A stretch of 54,693 nt of DNA from Streptomyces sp. UNOC14_S4 (GCF_020740835.1 NZ_JAINFC010000003.1:1-54693), one strand, 5' to 3'; numbered from the stretch's first letter, positions 25,027-33,636 are shown. The notes: generated by a model not told the origin, from the letters alone. Translations and numbers: made by a program.

Positions 25027-25404
25027 GCCCGCCCCTCTCGTGTGATCGTCTCGTGTGATCGTCCGCCCGTGGTGTTCTCCGATTGCAGCGCCGTCGGAGC
25101 CCCGGAAATTTCCCGCCGCGTCCGCGGACACGGGGGAACACGGGGGAACCACGCCCTCCGGGAGCGCCCCGGTCTGCCGCCCGTGGGGGTCTGCCCGGGT
25201 CTGTCCGGGGTGCGCAGTGTACGGTCGCCCTACCGGACAATCTCCGGCGCCGCGGGCCGACGTGATGAGAATCTCCCGGTCCACGGGGTGTCCTGGCTGG
25301 TCCGTCGGCCGGGCGATCAGGCACGATCGGCCCGTAGCCAGAACCTACGGCCGCGTAACTTCAGCCGGGAGCCTGCTCCCCAGGCCCATAAGGATTTCCC
25401 CGAT
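25027..25404. other. 378-bp divergent intergenic region (thioredoxin / acyltransferase)
   Basis: No credible gene is visible. It holds a perfect 13-bp tandem repeat CTCGTGTGATCGT (25037-25062), a palindrome GGAAATTTCC (25104-25113), and a 10-bp tandem repeat ACACGGGGGA (25128-25147). Promoters for the divergent thioredoxin and acyltransferase genes must lie here, but I cannot place their -10 boxes with confidence. Confidence 0.6.
25037..25062. repeat. 13-bp tandem repeat before the thioredoxin gene
   Basis: Two perfect adjacent copies of CTCGTGTGATCGT end 10 bases before the thioredoxin start codon and touch its ribosome binding site. Confidence 0.75.
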
Positions 25405-26130
25405 ATGGCAGAACTCGTCTACCCCCCGGTGATCGGTGCCGCCCGTTCCCTGTTCAAGGCGCTCGACCTGCGCTTCGACATCCAGGGCACCGAACACGTG
25501 CCGCAGCGCGGCGGGGCGGTGCTGGTGAGCAACCACATCGGCTACCTCGACTTCGTCTTCTGCGGGCTGGCGGCCCGGCCCGCGAAGCGGCTGGTGCGCT
25601 TCATGGCGAAGGAGTCCGTCTTCCGGCACAAGGTGTCCGGGCCGCTCATGCGTGCCATGAAGCACATCCCGGTCGACCGCGCGGCGGGCACGGGCGCGTA
25701 CAAGCACGCGCTGTCGGCACTCCGCTCGGGGGAGATCATCGGTGTCTTCCCGGAGGCGACCATCTCGCAGTCGTTCACGCTGAAGAACTTCAAGTCGGGC
25801 GCGGCCCGGCTCGCCCAGGAGGCGGGCGTGCCGGTGCTCCCGATGGCGCTGTGGGGCACGCAGCGGCTGTGGACCAAGGGGCACAAGCGGGATCTGGGCC
25901 GCAACCACATACCGATCACCATGCGGGTGGGCGAGCCCATCACCGCCGACCCGTCGGAGTCCCCGGACTGCATCACCGAGCGGGTGCGCGGCCGCGTCCA
26001 GGAGCTGCTGGAATCGGCCCAGCGGGCGTATCCGGTCCGCCCGAAGGGCCCGGAGGACACGTGGTGGATCCCGGCCCACCTCGGTGGTACGGCCCCGACC
26101 CCGGCGGAGGCCGGAGCGCTGGGTCGCTGA
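25405..26130 (+). CDS. PlsC-type lysophospholipid acyltransferase
   Basis: This 241-residue acyltransferase has the catalytic NHIGYLD (H44, D49, the NHx4D motif), then FMAKESVFRHKVSGPLMR. The glycerol-phosphate-binding segment is VFPEATIS, a variant of FPEGTRS, and VPVLPMALWGTQRLW follows. It probably acylates lysophosphatidate or a related lipid at the membrane surface. The C-terminal ~30 residues are extra. AAGGA precedes ATG 25405. It converges on the threonine aldolase gene at a long hairpin. Confidence 0.92.
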   Translation: MAELVYPPVIGAARSLFKALDLRFDIQGTEHVPQRGGAVLVSNHIGYLDFVFCGLAARPAKRLVRFMAKESVFRHKVSGPLMRAMKHIPVDRAAGTGAYKHALSALRSGEIIGVFPEATISQSFTLKNFKSGAARLAQEAGVPVLPMALWGTQRLWTKGHKRDLGRNHIPITMRVGEPITADPSESPDCITERVRGRVQELLESAQRAYPVRPKGPEDTWWIPAHLGGTAPTPAEAGALGR

Positions 26131-26185
26131 GCGGCCGCGCCTGGCGACCGGGGGAAAGCCGCCCCGCGCCCTTCGGGGCCCATGG

Positions 26186-26236
26186 ACACAGTCGTGCGGC
26201 CGCGATGTCACCGACATCACGGCCGCACGGCTGTGT
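26186..26236. terminator. Long bidirectional hairpin terminator
   Basis: A ~24-bp nearly perfect stem runs from ACACAG at 26186 to CTGTGT at 26236, with core GTGCGGCCG and CGGCCGCAC and a 3-base loop. It separates the convergent acyltransferase and threonine aldolase genes. Confidence 0.85.
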
Positions 26237-26251
26237 GCGTATGGCGTCCCG

Positions 26252-27343
26252 CTACTTGTGCTTGCCCATCTCCTCCGCGACCACGGCGACGAAGCCGTCC
26301 ACGTCGGCCTCGGTGGTGTCGAAGGAGCACATCCAGCGCACGTCGCCCGCCGCTTCGTCCCAGTAGTAGAAGCGGTGGCGCTTCTGGAGGCGCTCGGTCA
26401 CCTCGTGCGGCAGCCGGGCGAACACGGCGTTGGACTGCACCGGATAGAGGATCTCGACGCCGTCCACGGCCCGTACGCCCTCGGCGAGGCGCGTGGCCAT
26501 GGCGTTGGCGTGCGAGGCGCTGCGGAGCCACAGGTCACCGGCGAGCAGGGCCTCGAACTGGACCGACATGAAGCGCATCTTGGACGCGAGCTGCATGGAC
26601 GCCTTGCGCAGGTGCGCCATTCCGCGCACCGCGTCCGGGTTGAGCACGACGACGGACTCGCCGAACAGCAGCCCGTTCTTGGTGCCGCCGAAGCAGAGCA
26701 GATCGACCCCGGCGTCGGTGGTGAAGGCCCGCAGCGGGACGCCCAGCGTGGCCGCGGCGTTGGCCAGGCGCGCGCCGTCGAGGTGGACCTTCATGCCCCG
26801 CTCGTGGGCGTGGTCGCAGATCTCCCGGATCTCCTCGGGCGTGTAGCAGGTGCCGAGCTCGGTGGTCTGGGCGATCGAGACGATCTGCGGCTGCGCGCGG
26901 TGCTCGTCCTCCCAGCCCCAGGCCTCCCGGTCGATGAGCTCGGGGGTGAGCTTGCCGTCCTCCGTCGGCACGGCGAGCAGCTTCACCCCGGCCACGCGCT
27001 CCGGCGCCCCGCCCTCGTCGACGTTGATGTGCGCGGTGGCGGCGCAGATCACCGCGCCCCAGCGCTCGCTCGCCGCCTGGAGGGCGAGGATGTTGGCACC
27101 GGTGCCGTTGAAGACCGGGAAGGTCTGTGCCGTCGGGCCGAAGTGACCGCGCATCACGTCCTGGAGGTGCGCGGTGTAGTCGTCCTCGCCGTAGGAGACC
27201 TGGTGGCCGCCGTTGGCGAGGGCTATCGCCGCCAGGATCTCCGGGTGCGCCCCGGCGTAGTTGTCGCTGGCGAAACCGCGCAGCTCGGGGTCGTGCCTGC
27301 GGACAGCGTCGGTCGTCGCGGTCACGGTTGCGGGGTCAGCCAC
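26252..27343 (-). CDS. Threonine aldolase family PLP enzyme (beta-eliminating lyase fold)
   Basis: This ~363-residue fold-type I PLP enzyme has cofactor Lys ~K222 in LCFGGTKNGLLFGE, a DGARLANA segment with the PLP Asp, and SDNYAGAHPEI near the N terminus, as in low-specificity L-threonine aldolases. It may cleave threonine-like beta-hydroxy amino acids to glycine. It is the last gene of the DUF6421-SDR operon and starts inside the SDR gene: GTG 27343 overlaps it by 22 bases. GTG 27325 would give a GTGA overlap and is an equally plausible start. Confidence 0.88.
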   Translation of the reverse strand: MADPATVTATTDAVRRHDPELRGFASDNYAGAHPEILAAIALANGGHQVSYGEDDYTAHLQDVMRGHFGPTAQTFPVFNGTGANILALQAASERWGAVICAATAHINVDEGGAPERVAGVKLLAVPTEDGKLTPELIDREAWGWEDEHRAQPQIVSIAQTTELGTCYTPEEIREICDHAHERGMKVHLDGARLANAAATLGVPLRAFTTDAGVDLLCFGGTKNGLLFGESVVVLNPDAVRGMAHLRKASMQLASKMRFMSVQFEALLAGDLWLRSASHANAMATRLAEGVRAVDGVEILYPVQSNAVFARLPHEVTERLQKRHRFYYWDEAAGDVRWMCSFDTTEADVDGFVAVVAEEMGKHK

Positions 27344-28083
27344 TGACGGGTTCCGTTCACTTCTCGAGCGGGCTTCCGCCAGACGCCGGCGATGGCCTCG
27401 GCCAGGTCCTTGACGTCGGTGAAGCCCGCGAATTTCGCGTTCGGGCGCTCGGCGCGCATGGCGTCGTGCACCAGTGCCTTCACGACCAGGACGGTGGCGG
27501 CCGCGGAGGGGCCCGCGTCGCCCCCGGCCTTGCGGAAGGAGTCGGCAAGGGCGAGCGTCCACGCCTCGGCGGCCGCCTTGGAGGCGGCGTACGCGGCGTT
27601 GCCCGCGGTGGGCTTGCTGGCGCCCGCGGCGCTCACGAGGACGAAGCGGCCGTTGCCGCTGCGGTGGAGCGGGGCCTCGAAGGCCAGCGAGGTGTGCTGC
27701 ACGGTGCGGATGAGCAGCCTCTCCAGCAGCTCCCAGTCCGCCAGGTCGGTCTCGGCGAACGTCGCCGAGCCGCGCCAGCCGCCGACCAGGTGCACCAGGC
27801 CGTCGACGCGGCCGAATTCCTTCTCGGTGCGGTCGGCCCAGGCGCGGGTCGCGTCCAGGTCGAGCAGGTCCACCGTGTCACCGGTGACGGTGGCGCCCCC
27901 GTGGGCGTAGCGGGCGGCGTCCACGGCCTCGGCGAGGCGGGCCGCGTCCGCGTCGGCGGCGACGACGGTCGCTCCGGCCTCGGCGAGCCGCAGCAGCGTC
28001 GCGCGGCCGGCCGGACCGGCCGCGCCCGCCACCGCTACGACTGCCCCGTCCAGCCGGTGGTTGCCGTTGGTCTCTGTGCTCAT
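27322..28083 (-). CDS. SDR family oxidoreductase
   Basis: The 253-residue short-chain dehydrogenase has a nucleotide-binding motif GAAGPAGRA in place of TGxxxGIG. Its catalytic triad is visible: S151 in LVSAAGAS, and Y165 and K169 in AAYAASKAA. ATG 28083 has GGAGG eight bases upstream. It sits between DUF6421 (26-bp gap) and the threonine aldolase (overlap), so the three are co-transcribed and translationally linked. The substrate is unknown. Confidence 0.9.
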   Translation of the reverse strand: MSTETNGNHRLDGAVVAVAGAAGPAGRATLLRLAEAGATVVAADADAARLAEAVDAARYAHGGATVTGDTVDLLDLDATRAWADRTEKEFGRVDGLVHLVGGWRGSATFAETDLADWELLERLLIRTVQHTSLAFEAPLHRSGNGRFVLVSAAGASKPTAGNAAYAASKAAAEAWTLALADSFRKAGGDAGPSAAATVLVVKALVHDAMRAERPNAKFAGFTDVKDLAEAIAGVWRKPAREVNGTRQWLTPQP

Positions 28084-28109
28084 GATCGTCGCCTCCTTCT
28101 CGCTCGTGC

Positions 28110-29507
28110 TCACGCGGCCGCCGCTTCCTTGCTCGCCGCGGTGATCCCCTTGGTCGAGGCGATCACGCCGCGCAGCTTCTTGGCAAGGGCCTCGTAGAAC
28201 ATGCTGAGCGGGAACTCGTCCGGCAGCACGTCGTCGACGAGCTTGCGGGGCGGCTGGGTCAGGTCGAGGGCGTCGGGGCCCTTGGCCCACACGGAGCCGG
28301 GGTGCGGGGAGAGGTAGGCCGAGACCAGCTCGTAGGCGGCGAACCAGTGCACGAGCTTGGGGCGGTCGATCCCGTCGCGGTAGAGCTTCTCGATCTCGGC
28401 GCAGAGGCGGTTGGTGACCTGCGGGGCGCGCTCCCAGTCGATGTGCAGGGTGTTGTCCGTCCAGCGTACGACGTCGTGCCGGTGGAGGTAGGCGAAGAGC
28501 AGCTGCCCGCCGAGGCCGTCGTAGTTGCGGACGCGCTCGCCGGTGACCGGGAAGCGGAACATCCGGTCGAAGAGGACGGCGTACTGCACGTCACGGCCCT
28601 GGGCGTAGCCGTCGGCCTCGAGCTTGACGGCCTCCTTGAAGGCGGTGAGGTCGCAGCGCAGCTCCTCCAGGCCGTACATCCAGAAGGGCTGCCGCTGTTT
28701 GATCATGAACGGGTCGAACGGCAGGTCGCCGTGGCTGTGGGTGCGGTCGTGGACCATGTCCCAGAGCACGAAGGCCTGCTGGCAGCGCTGCTGGTCGCCG
28801 ATCATGTCCTGGATGTCGGCGGGGAGCTCCAGGCCGAGCGCGGCGACGGCCGCCTCGGTGACCCGGCGGAAGCGGGCGGCCTCGCGGTCGCAGAAGATGC
28901 CGCCCCAGGTGAAGCGCTCGGGTGCTTCGCGGACCGCGATGGTCTCCGGGAAGAGGACGGCGGAGTTGGTGTCGTACCCGGAGGTGAAGTCCTCGAACGT
29001 GATGCCGAGGAAGAGGGGGTTGTCGTAGCGGGTGCGCTCGAGCTCGGCGAGCCACTCCGGCCAGACGACGCGCAGCACGACGGCCTCGACATTGCGGTCG
29101 GGGTTGCCGTTCTGCGTGTACATGGGGAAGACGACGAGGTGCTGGAGGCCGTCGGCGCGCTGGGCGGCGGGCTGGAAGGCCAGCAGCGAGTCGAGGAAGT
29201 CCGGGACGCCGAAGCCGGAGTCGGCCCAGCGGCGCAGGTCGGCGACGAGCGCCCGGTGGTACTCGGCGTCGTGCGGCAGGAGCGGCGCGAGGTGCTCGAC
29301 GGCCGCGACGACGCGGCCGACCTCGGCCCGTACGCTCTCGCCCGGCGGTGCCCCCTCCGCTTCGAGGTCGATCGATCCGTCGGGGGACTGCCACGGCCGG
29401 ATCGTTTCCACCGCGTCCTTGAGCGTGGCCCAGGCCGGGTGGTCGACCACGCGGCCCGCCGCCGTTTCCTCGGCTGCTATCGTCATCGACGAGAAAATTT
29501 CCGACAT
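28110..29507 (-). CDS. DUF6421 family protein
   Basis: This 465-residue soluble protein matches the actinobacterial DUF6421 family, whose function is unknown. A notable segment is LWDMVHDRTHSHGDLPFDPF, with three His and acidic residues that could bind a metal. VVFPMYTQNGNPDRNVEAVV and LLFAYLHRHDVVRWTDN are other conserved-looking blocks. It is the first gene of the DUF6421-SDR-threonine aldolase operon. AGGAGGGG precedes ATG 29507. A 21-codon ORF ends just 12 bases upstream, suggesting control at the leader. Confidence 0.85.
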   Translation of the reverse strand: MSEIFSSMTIAAEETAAGRVVDHPAWATLKDAVETIRPWQSPDGSIDLEAEGAPPGESVRAEVGRVVAAVEHLAPLLPHDAEYHRALVADLRRWADSGFGVPDFLDSLLAFQPAAQRADGLQHLVVFPMYTQNGNPDRNVEAVVLRVVWPEWLAELERTRYDNPLFLGITFEDFTSGYDTNSAVLFPETIAVREAPERFTWGGIFCDREAARFRRVTEAAVAALGLELPADIQDMIGDQQRCQQAFVLWDMVHDRTHSHGDLPFDPFMIKQRQPFWMYGLEELRCDLTAFKEAVKLEADGYAQGRDVQYAVLFDRMFRFPVTGERVRNYDGLGGQLLFAYLHRHDVVRWTDNTLHIDWERAPQVTNRLCAEIEKLYRDGIDRPKLVHWFAAYELVSAYLSPHPGSVWAKGPDALDLTQPPRKLVDDVLPDEFPLSMFYEALAKKLRGVIASTKGITAASKEAAAA

Positions 29508-29847
29508 GGCTGCCCCTCCTCAGAAAAACTTGGCGTTAAGACACCGTATCTGTGTGCGGTTCTTCCGCTCAAGAGGGGAAGCCATAAATTATCCTGCCGC
29601 CCCTCGTTCAGGCCGCGATTTTTCCTGCCGCTGCTCCCCCTGACGGCCCCAGGAGCCTCAATCCGCCGCGTGCGCCGCAGAGGGCGTCGGCCACTGTCCT
29701 AGCCGTGTTCCGGCCATTGCCGGCTTCTTCCCGGCGGCTACCCGGCGGGAGCAGCGAGAATTCACGAACCGGCAACACTCTTCCGCTATTCGGACAGCTG
29801 GCGGTCCGACCTGGACAGACTCCCTCGGGCGCTGCCAGTCTCCCGGC
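29508..29847. other. 340-bp divergent intergenic region (DUF6421 / ABC transporter)
   Basis: Besides the 21-codon ORF, it is AT-richer than its surroundings near 29525-29620. A minus-strand promoter candidate is TTGAGC (29572-29567) with GATACG (29550-29545), 16 bp apart; if used, it would start inside the small ORF. The half near 29650-29847 has only GC-rich sequence with short hairpins and no clear promoter or known riboswitch. Confidence 0.45.
29520..29585 (-). CDS. Upstream ORF / leader peptide of the DUF6421 operon
   Basis: A 21-codon ORF starts ATG-GCT-TCC at 29585 and ends TGA at 29520-29522. Its peptide begins MASPLERKNR and ends CLNAKFF. The stop codon overlaps the start of the DUF6421 ribosome site (TGAGGAGGGG), and 12 bases separate it from the next ATG. 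Translation of it could couple to or block DUF6421 translation. The ORF has no strong Shine-Dalgarno; a GATAAT hexamer lies 2 bases before its ATG. Confidence 0.5.
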   Translation of the reverse strand: MASPLERKNRTQIRCLNAKFF

Positions 29848-30825
29848 ATGTCAGCCGCCACTGAGCGCACACACCGGACGACTGCCCGTTCCGGCTCCCG
29901 CGCCGCACCCTCCGTTTCCGCCTGGTCCGCCTGGTCCACCCGGCCCGTCCGGCGCGGCCGCCCGCTGCGCCTCGGCGCCGTCCTGGCGGTCCTGGTCGCC
30001 GCCGTGGCGGGCTGTGCCCCGCAGGAGGACACCGGCTCCGCGGCGCCGCCCGCGGGACTGTCCACCGGAACCGGGTGCGCGAAGGGACGGCTGGCCACCG
30101 TGGCCGACGGCAAACTGACCGTGGGCACCGACAAGCCCGCCTACGCGCCGTGGTTCCGCGACGACGATCCGGCCGGCGGCAAGGGCTTCGAGTCGGCCGT
30201 CGCCTACGCCGTCGCCGACCGGCTCGGCTACGCCCGCTCCGACGTGGTCTGGCAGACCGTCCCGTTCAACTCCGCCGTCGCGCCGGGCAGGAAGAAATTC
30301 GACCTCGATTTCAACCAGATCTCCGTCAGCGACGAGCGCCGCAGGGCGGTCGACCTCTCGTCCGGCTACTACACGGTCCGCCAGGCGGTCGTCGCGCTGA
30401 AGGATTCGCCCGCCGCCAAAGCCACCACGGTCGAGGACCTCCGGCACGCCAAGCTGGGCGCGATGGTGGGCACCACGAGCCTCGACCTCGTGAACGACAC
30501 CGTCCGCCCCGGCCGGCAACCGGCCGTCTTCCAGAAGAACGACCACGCCAAGACGGCGCTGAAGAACGGCCAGGTGGACGCGATCGTGGTCGACCTGCCC
30601 ACGGCCTTCTTCATCACCTCGGCGGAGATCCCGGAGGCGAGGATCGTCGGGCAGTTCCCGTCCTCGGGAGGCCGCGCCGAACAGTTCGGCATCGCGCTCG
30701 ACAAAGGCAGCGGGCTCACCGCCTGCGTGAACAGAGCCGTCGACTCGCTGCACGAGGATGGCACCCTCGCCCGCCTGGAGAAGACCTGGCTCTCCGAGGC
30801 CGCCGACGCCCCGGTGCTGACATGA
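29848..30825 (+). CDS. Amino acid ABC transporter substrate-binding lipoprotein
   Basis: This 325-residue protein has a basic N terminus, a hydrophobic segment and a lipobox VAAVAGC, with the lipidated Cys at ~C56. The leader is unusually long, so the true start may be downstream. The type II solute-binding fold shows KLTVGTDKPAYAPWFR, FDLDFNQISVSDERR, GAMVGTTS and QVDAIVVDLPTAFF, typical of polar amino acid binders. It is the first gene of a three-gene transporter operon; its TGA overlaps the permease ATG. Confidence 0.9.
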   Translation: MSAATERTHRTTARSGSRAAPSVSAWSAWSTRPVRRGRPLRLGAVLAVLVAAVAGCAPQEDTGSAAPPAGLSTGTGCAKGRLATVADGKLTVGTDKPAYAPWFRDDDPAGGKGFESAVAYAVADRLGYARSDVVWQTVPFNSAVAPGRKKFDLDFNQISVSDERRRAVDLSSGYYTVRQAVVALKDSPAAKATTVEDLRHAKLGAMVGTTSLDLVNDTVRPGRQPAVFQKNDHAKTALKNGQVDAIVVDLPTAFFITSAEIPEARIVGQFPSSGGRAEQFGIALDKGSGLTACVNRAVDSLHEDGTLARLEKTWLSEAADAPVLT

Positions 30826-31730
30826 CGGCCGAGCACCCCGCGACCGCCGCGGTCGCGCCCCCGGAGGCCCAGGTCCCGCCGGGGGCATACGTCCCGTCGG
30901 CCCGCCGCCTGGAGCGCGAGCGGATCCGCCGGTCCCGCACCCGGCGGGCCACGACGGTGGCCACCGTCAGCACCGTGGTCACCGGCACGGTGCTGGTGCT
31001 CGCGGTCCTCGCGTCGCCCGGCTGGCCGCGCACCCGCGAGACGTTCTTCAGCGCCCACTACGCGCGCGAGGCACTGCCGAAGGTGCTGGACGGGCTGCTG
31101 CTCAATCTGCGCCTGCTGGTGATCTGCGGAGCCGCGGTCCTGGCGCTCGGGCTGCTGCTGGCGATCGCGCGGACCCTGCGCGGCCCGGTCTTCTTTCCCC
31201 TGCGCGCCCTCGCCACCGCCTACACGGACTTCTTCCGTGGCCTGCCCCTCGTGATCTGCCTGCTGCTGGTCGTCTTCGGTGTGCCCGCACTGCGTCTGCA
31301 GGGGGTGACGACCGACCCGGTGCTGCTGGGCGGTACGGCGCTGGTGCTCACGTACTCGGCCTATGTCTCCGAGGTGTTCCGCGCGGGGATCGAGTCCGTG
31401 CACCCCAGCCAGTGGGCCGCGGCCCGCTCTCTGGGGCTCACCCACCGGCAGGCGCTGCGCCACGTCGTGCTGCCGCAGGCCGTACGCCGCGTGATCCCGC
31501 CGCTCCTCAACGACCTGGTCTCGCTCCAGAAGGACACCGGGCTGGTCTCGATCGCGGGCGCCGTCGACGCCGTCTACGCGGCACAGATCCTCGCCGGGAA
31601 GAGCTTCAACTACACGCCCTACGTGGTCGCCGGGCTCGTCTTCGTGGCCCTCACCATCCCCTTGACGCGGTTCGCGGACTGGGCCACCGCGCGGATGGAC
31701 CGCCGCCGGACGCAGGGAGGGATCGCATGA
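30822..31730 (+). CDS. Amino acid ABC transporter permease
   Basis: The 302-residue protein has a long basic cytoplasmic N terminus (~45 residues), then about six hydrophobic segments. The ATPase-docking EAA loop is SQWAAARSLGLTHRQALRHVVLPQ. TDFFRGLPLVICLLL is the usual HisMQ-type signature. Start and stop overlap its neighbours by ATGA on both sides, giving translational coupling. It forms the membrane channel for the binding protein above. Confidence 0.93.
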   Translation: MTAEHPATAAVAPPEAQVPPGAYVPSARRLERERIRRSRTRRATTVATVSTVVTGTVLVLAVLASPGWPRTRETFFSAHYAREALPKVLDGLLLNLRLLVICGAAVLALGLLLAIARTLRGPVFFPLRALATAYTDFFRGLPLVICLLLVVFGVPALRLQGVTTDPVLLGGTALVLTYSAYVSEVFRAGIESVHPSQWAAARSLGLTHRQALRHVVLPQAVRRVIPPLLNDLVSLQKDTGLVSIAGAVDAVYAAQILAGKSFNYTPYVVAGLVFVALTIPLTRFADWATARMDRRRTQGGIA

Positions 31731-32491
31731 GCGTCACGGAGTCGTCCCGGGCGGTGCTGCGGCTGGAGGCCGTCCGCAAGACGTTCGGCACGTCGGTCGT
31801 GCTGCGCGACGTCGATCTGGAGGTCGCCCCGCACACCGTGACCGCGCTCATCGGCTCGTCCGGCTCGGGCAAGTCGACGCTGCTGCGCTGCGCCAACCTG
31901 CTGGAGGAGATCGACGACGGCGCCGTCTTCCTGGACGGGGAGGAGATCACCGACCCGCGCGTGGATCCGGACACGGTGCGCCGCCGGATCGGCGTGGTCT
32001 TCCAGGCGTACAACCTCTTCCCCCACATGACCGTGCTCGAGAACATCACGCTGGCCCCGCGCCGGGTGCACGGGGTGCCGCGGGACGAGGCGGAGGACCA
32101 GGCGCGGGAGCTCCTGGAGCGGCTCGGTCTGGGTGACAGGGCGGGCGCCTACCCGGACCGGCTGAGCGGCGGACAGCAGCAGCGTGTGGCGATCGCACGG
32201 GCCCTGGCGGTACGGCCCCGGCTGCTGCTGCTCGACGAGATCACCGCCGCCCTCGACCCGGAGCTGGTCGGCGAGGTGCTGGGGCTCGTCCGCGAGCTCA
32301 AGGAGGAGGGCATGACCATGGTCCTCGCCACGCACGAGATGGGCTTCGCCCGGGACGTCGCCGACCAGGTGTGCTTCCTCGACGGCGGCGTGGTGCTGGA
32401 GCGGGGCACGCCCGCCGAGGTCTTCGGCGCGCCGCGGCAGGAACGTACGCGGCGCTTCCTGAGCCGGCTCGTGGAAGCGGGCAGGCTGTAG
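31727..32491 (+). CDS. Amino acid ABC transporter ATP-binding protein
   Basis: The 254-residue ABC ATPase has Walker A IGSSGSGKSTLLR, Q-loop VVFQAYNLFPHMTVLEN, signature LSGGQQQRVAIARAL, Walker B LLLLDEITAALDPE (Ile in place of the common Pro) and an H-loop LATHEMGFA. The YNLFPHMTVLEN segment is typical of the GlnQ/HisP polar amino acid class. ATG 31727 overlaps the permease stop. A strong inverted repeat follows 55 bases downstream. Confidence 0.95.
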   Translation: MSVTESSRAVLRLEAVRKTFGTSVVLRDVDLEVAPHTVTALIGSSGSGKSTLLRCANLLEEIDDGAVFLDGEEITDPRVDPDTVRRRIGVVFQAYNLFPHMTVLENITLAPRRVHGVPRDEAEDQARELLERLGLGDRAGAYPDRLSGGQQQRVAIARALAVRPRLLLLDEITAALDPELVGEVLGLVRELKEEGMTMVLATHEMGFARDVADQVCFLDGGVVLERGTPAEVFGAPRQERTRRFLSRLVEAGRL

Positions 32492-32546
32492 CACAGGGCG
32501 TGACGCGGGGCGACGGCCGTCGTGCGCAGCGATGCGGGAAGACGGG

Positions 32547-32584
32547 CGGTAAGGGGCACTGTCCAGGGACAGTGCCCCTTACCG
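32547..32584. terminator. Bidirectional terminator after the ABC operon
   Basis: A perfect 17-bp stem, CGGTAAGGGGCACTGTC with GACAGTGCCCCTTACCG around a CAGG loop, lies between the ATPase gene and the convergent GNAT gene. Confidence 0.9.
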
Positions 32585-32603
32585 CTGACCATACGGCCCA
32601 GTG

Positions 32604-33152
32604 CTACCCGAGTTCCTTGACCAGCAGCTCGAACTCGAGGTCGTCGCGCTGGGGAATGCCGAAGCGCTCGTCGCCGTAGGGGAAGGGCGACATCTGCCCG
32701 GTGCGGCGGTAGCCGCGCCGCTCGTACCAGGCGATGAGCTCGTCACGCTGCCGGATGACCGTCATGTGCATCTCGCGGACACCCCATTCGGCACGCGCGA
32801 ACCGCTCGGCCTCGGCTATGACCACCTTGCCGAGGCCCGAGCCCTGCAGCGACGGGCGGACGGCGAACATCCCGAAGTAGGCGTGCGCGCCGCGGTGTTC
32901 GAGCTGGCAGCAGGCGATGGTCTCGCCGTCGCGCTCGGCCACGAGCAGACAGCTGTTCTCGTCCGTCACGACGGCCCGGACGCCCTCGGCGTCGGTCCGC
33001 TGCCCGTCCAGGATGTCCGCCTCGGTCGTCCATCCGACGCGGCTGGCGTCGCCGCGGTAGGCCGATTCCACGAGCGTCACGAGGGCGGGCACGTCGGCCA
33101 CGGTGGCCTCCCGGAAGGTCGGCTCGGCAGTGCGGCTGCTGGCGGTCTCCAT
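32604..33152 (-). CDS. GNAT family N-acetyltransferase
   Basis: This ~182-residue GNAT protein has the acetyl-CoA motif A MFAVRPSLQGSGLGKVVI (Q-x-x-G-x-G form), then REMHMTVIRQRDELIAWYERRGYRRTG of motif B. The substrate is unknown. ATG 33152 follows GGGAG at short spacing; GTG 33185 is in frame and could instead be a leaderless start. It is divergent from the VOC gene across an AT-rich 91-bp gap. Confidence 0.88.
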   Translation of the reverse strand: METASSRTAEPTFREATVADVPALVTLVESAYRGDASRVGWTTEADILDGQRTDAEGVRAVVTDENSCLLVAERDGETIACCQLEHRGAHAYFGMFAVRPSLQGSGLGKVVIAEAERFARAEWGVREMHMTVIRQRDELIAWYERRGYRRTGQMSPFPYGDERFGIPQRDDLEFELLVKELG

Positions 33153-33243
33153 GGTCTCCCTGCGGTCCTCTCCATACGTTTCCACTGCATATATCTATTG
33201 CATACGCACACTAACCCGATCAGCTCTGCGTACAGTCGCCGTC

Positions 33244-33636
33244 ATGGTGCATGTACTGAGCAGCAGAGTGCTACTGCGGCCCACCGACCCGGAACGGTCC
33301 CGGGACTTCTACGGCCGGACCCTGGGCCTCGCCGTCTACCGCGAGTTCGGGACCGGCCCCGAGCGGGGCACCGTCTACTTCCTGGGCGGCGGCTTCCTGG
33401 AGGTGTCGGGCCGCGCCGACGCGCCGCCGGGGCCCGGCCTCGAGCTGTGGTTCCAGGTCGCGGACGCCGCGGCGGCCCACGAGGAGTTCCTCCGCCGGGA
33501 CGTCCAGGTGCTGGAGTCGCCGGAGACCAAGCCGTGGGGGCTGATCGAGATGTGGATCGCGGACCCCGACGGAGTGCGCATCGCGGTGGTGGAAGTGCCC
33601 GGGAACCACCCCATGCGCTACCGCCCGGGCATCTAG
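33244..33636 (+). CDS. VOC (glyoxalase/bleomycin resistance) family protein
   Basis: This 130-residue protein has the paired beta-alpha-beta-beta-beta units of the VOC fold: DPERSRDFYGRTLGLAVYRE and GTVYFLGGGFLEV first, then DAAAAHEEFLRRDV and EMWIADPDGVRIAVVEVP. VOC proteins bind a divalent metal or sequester drugs; the ligand cannot be told. It is probably transcribed from the gap shared with the GNAT gene. It has no clear Shine-Dalgarno. Confidence 0.85.
   Translation: MVHVLSSRVLLRPTDPERSRDFYGRTLGLAVYREFGTGPERGTVYFLGGGFLEVSGRADAPPGPGLELWFQVADAAAAHEEFLRRDVQVLESPETKPWGLIEMWIADPDGVRIAVVEVPGNHPMRYRPGI

Noticed and set aside
29650-29847. Possible riboswitch or attenuator upstream of the ABC transporter
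   Set aside because: Only short GC-rich hairpins are visible; no conserved riboswitch core that I recognise.
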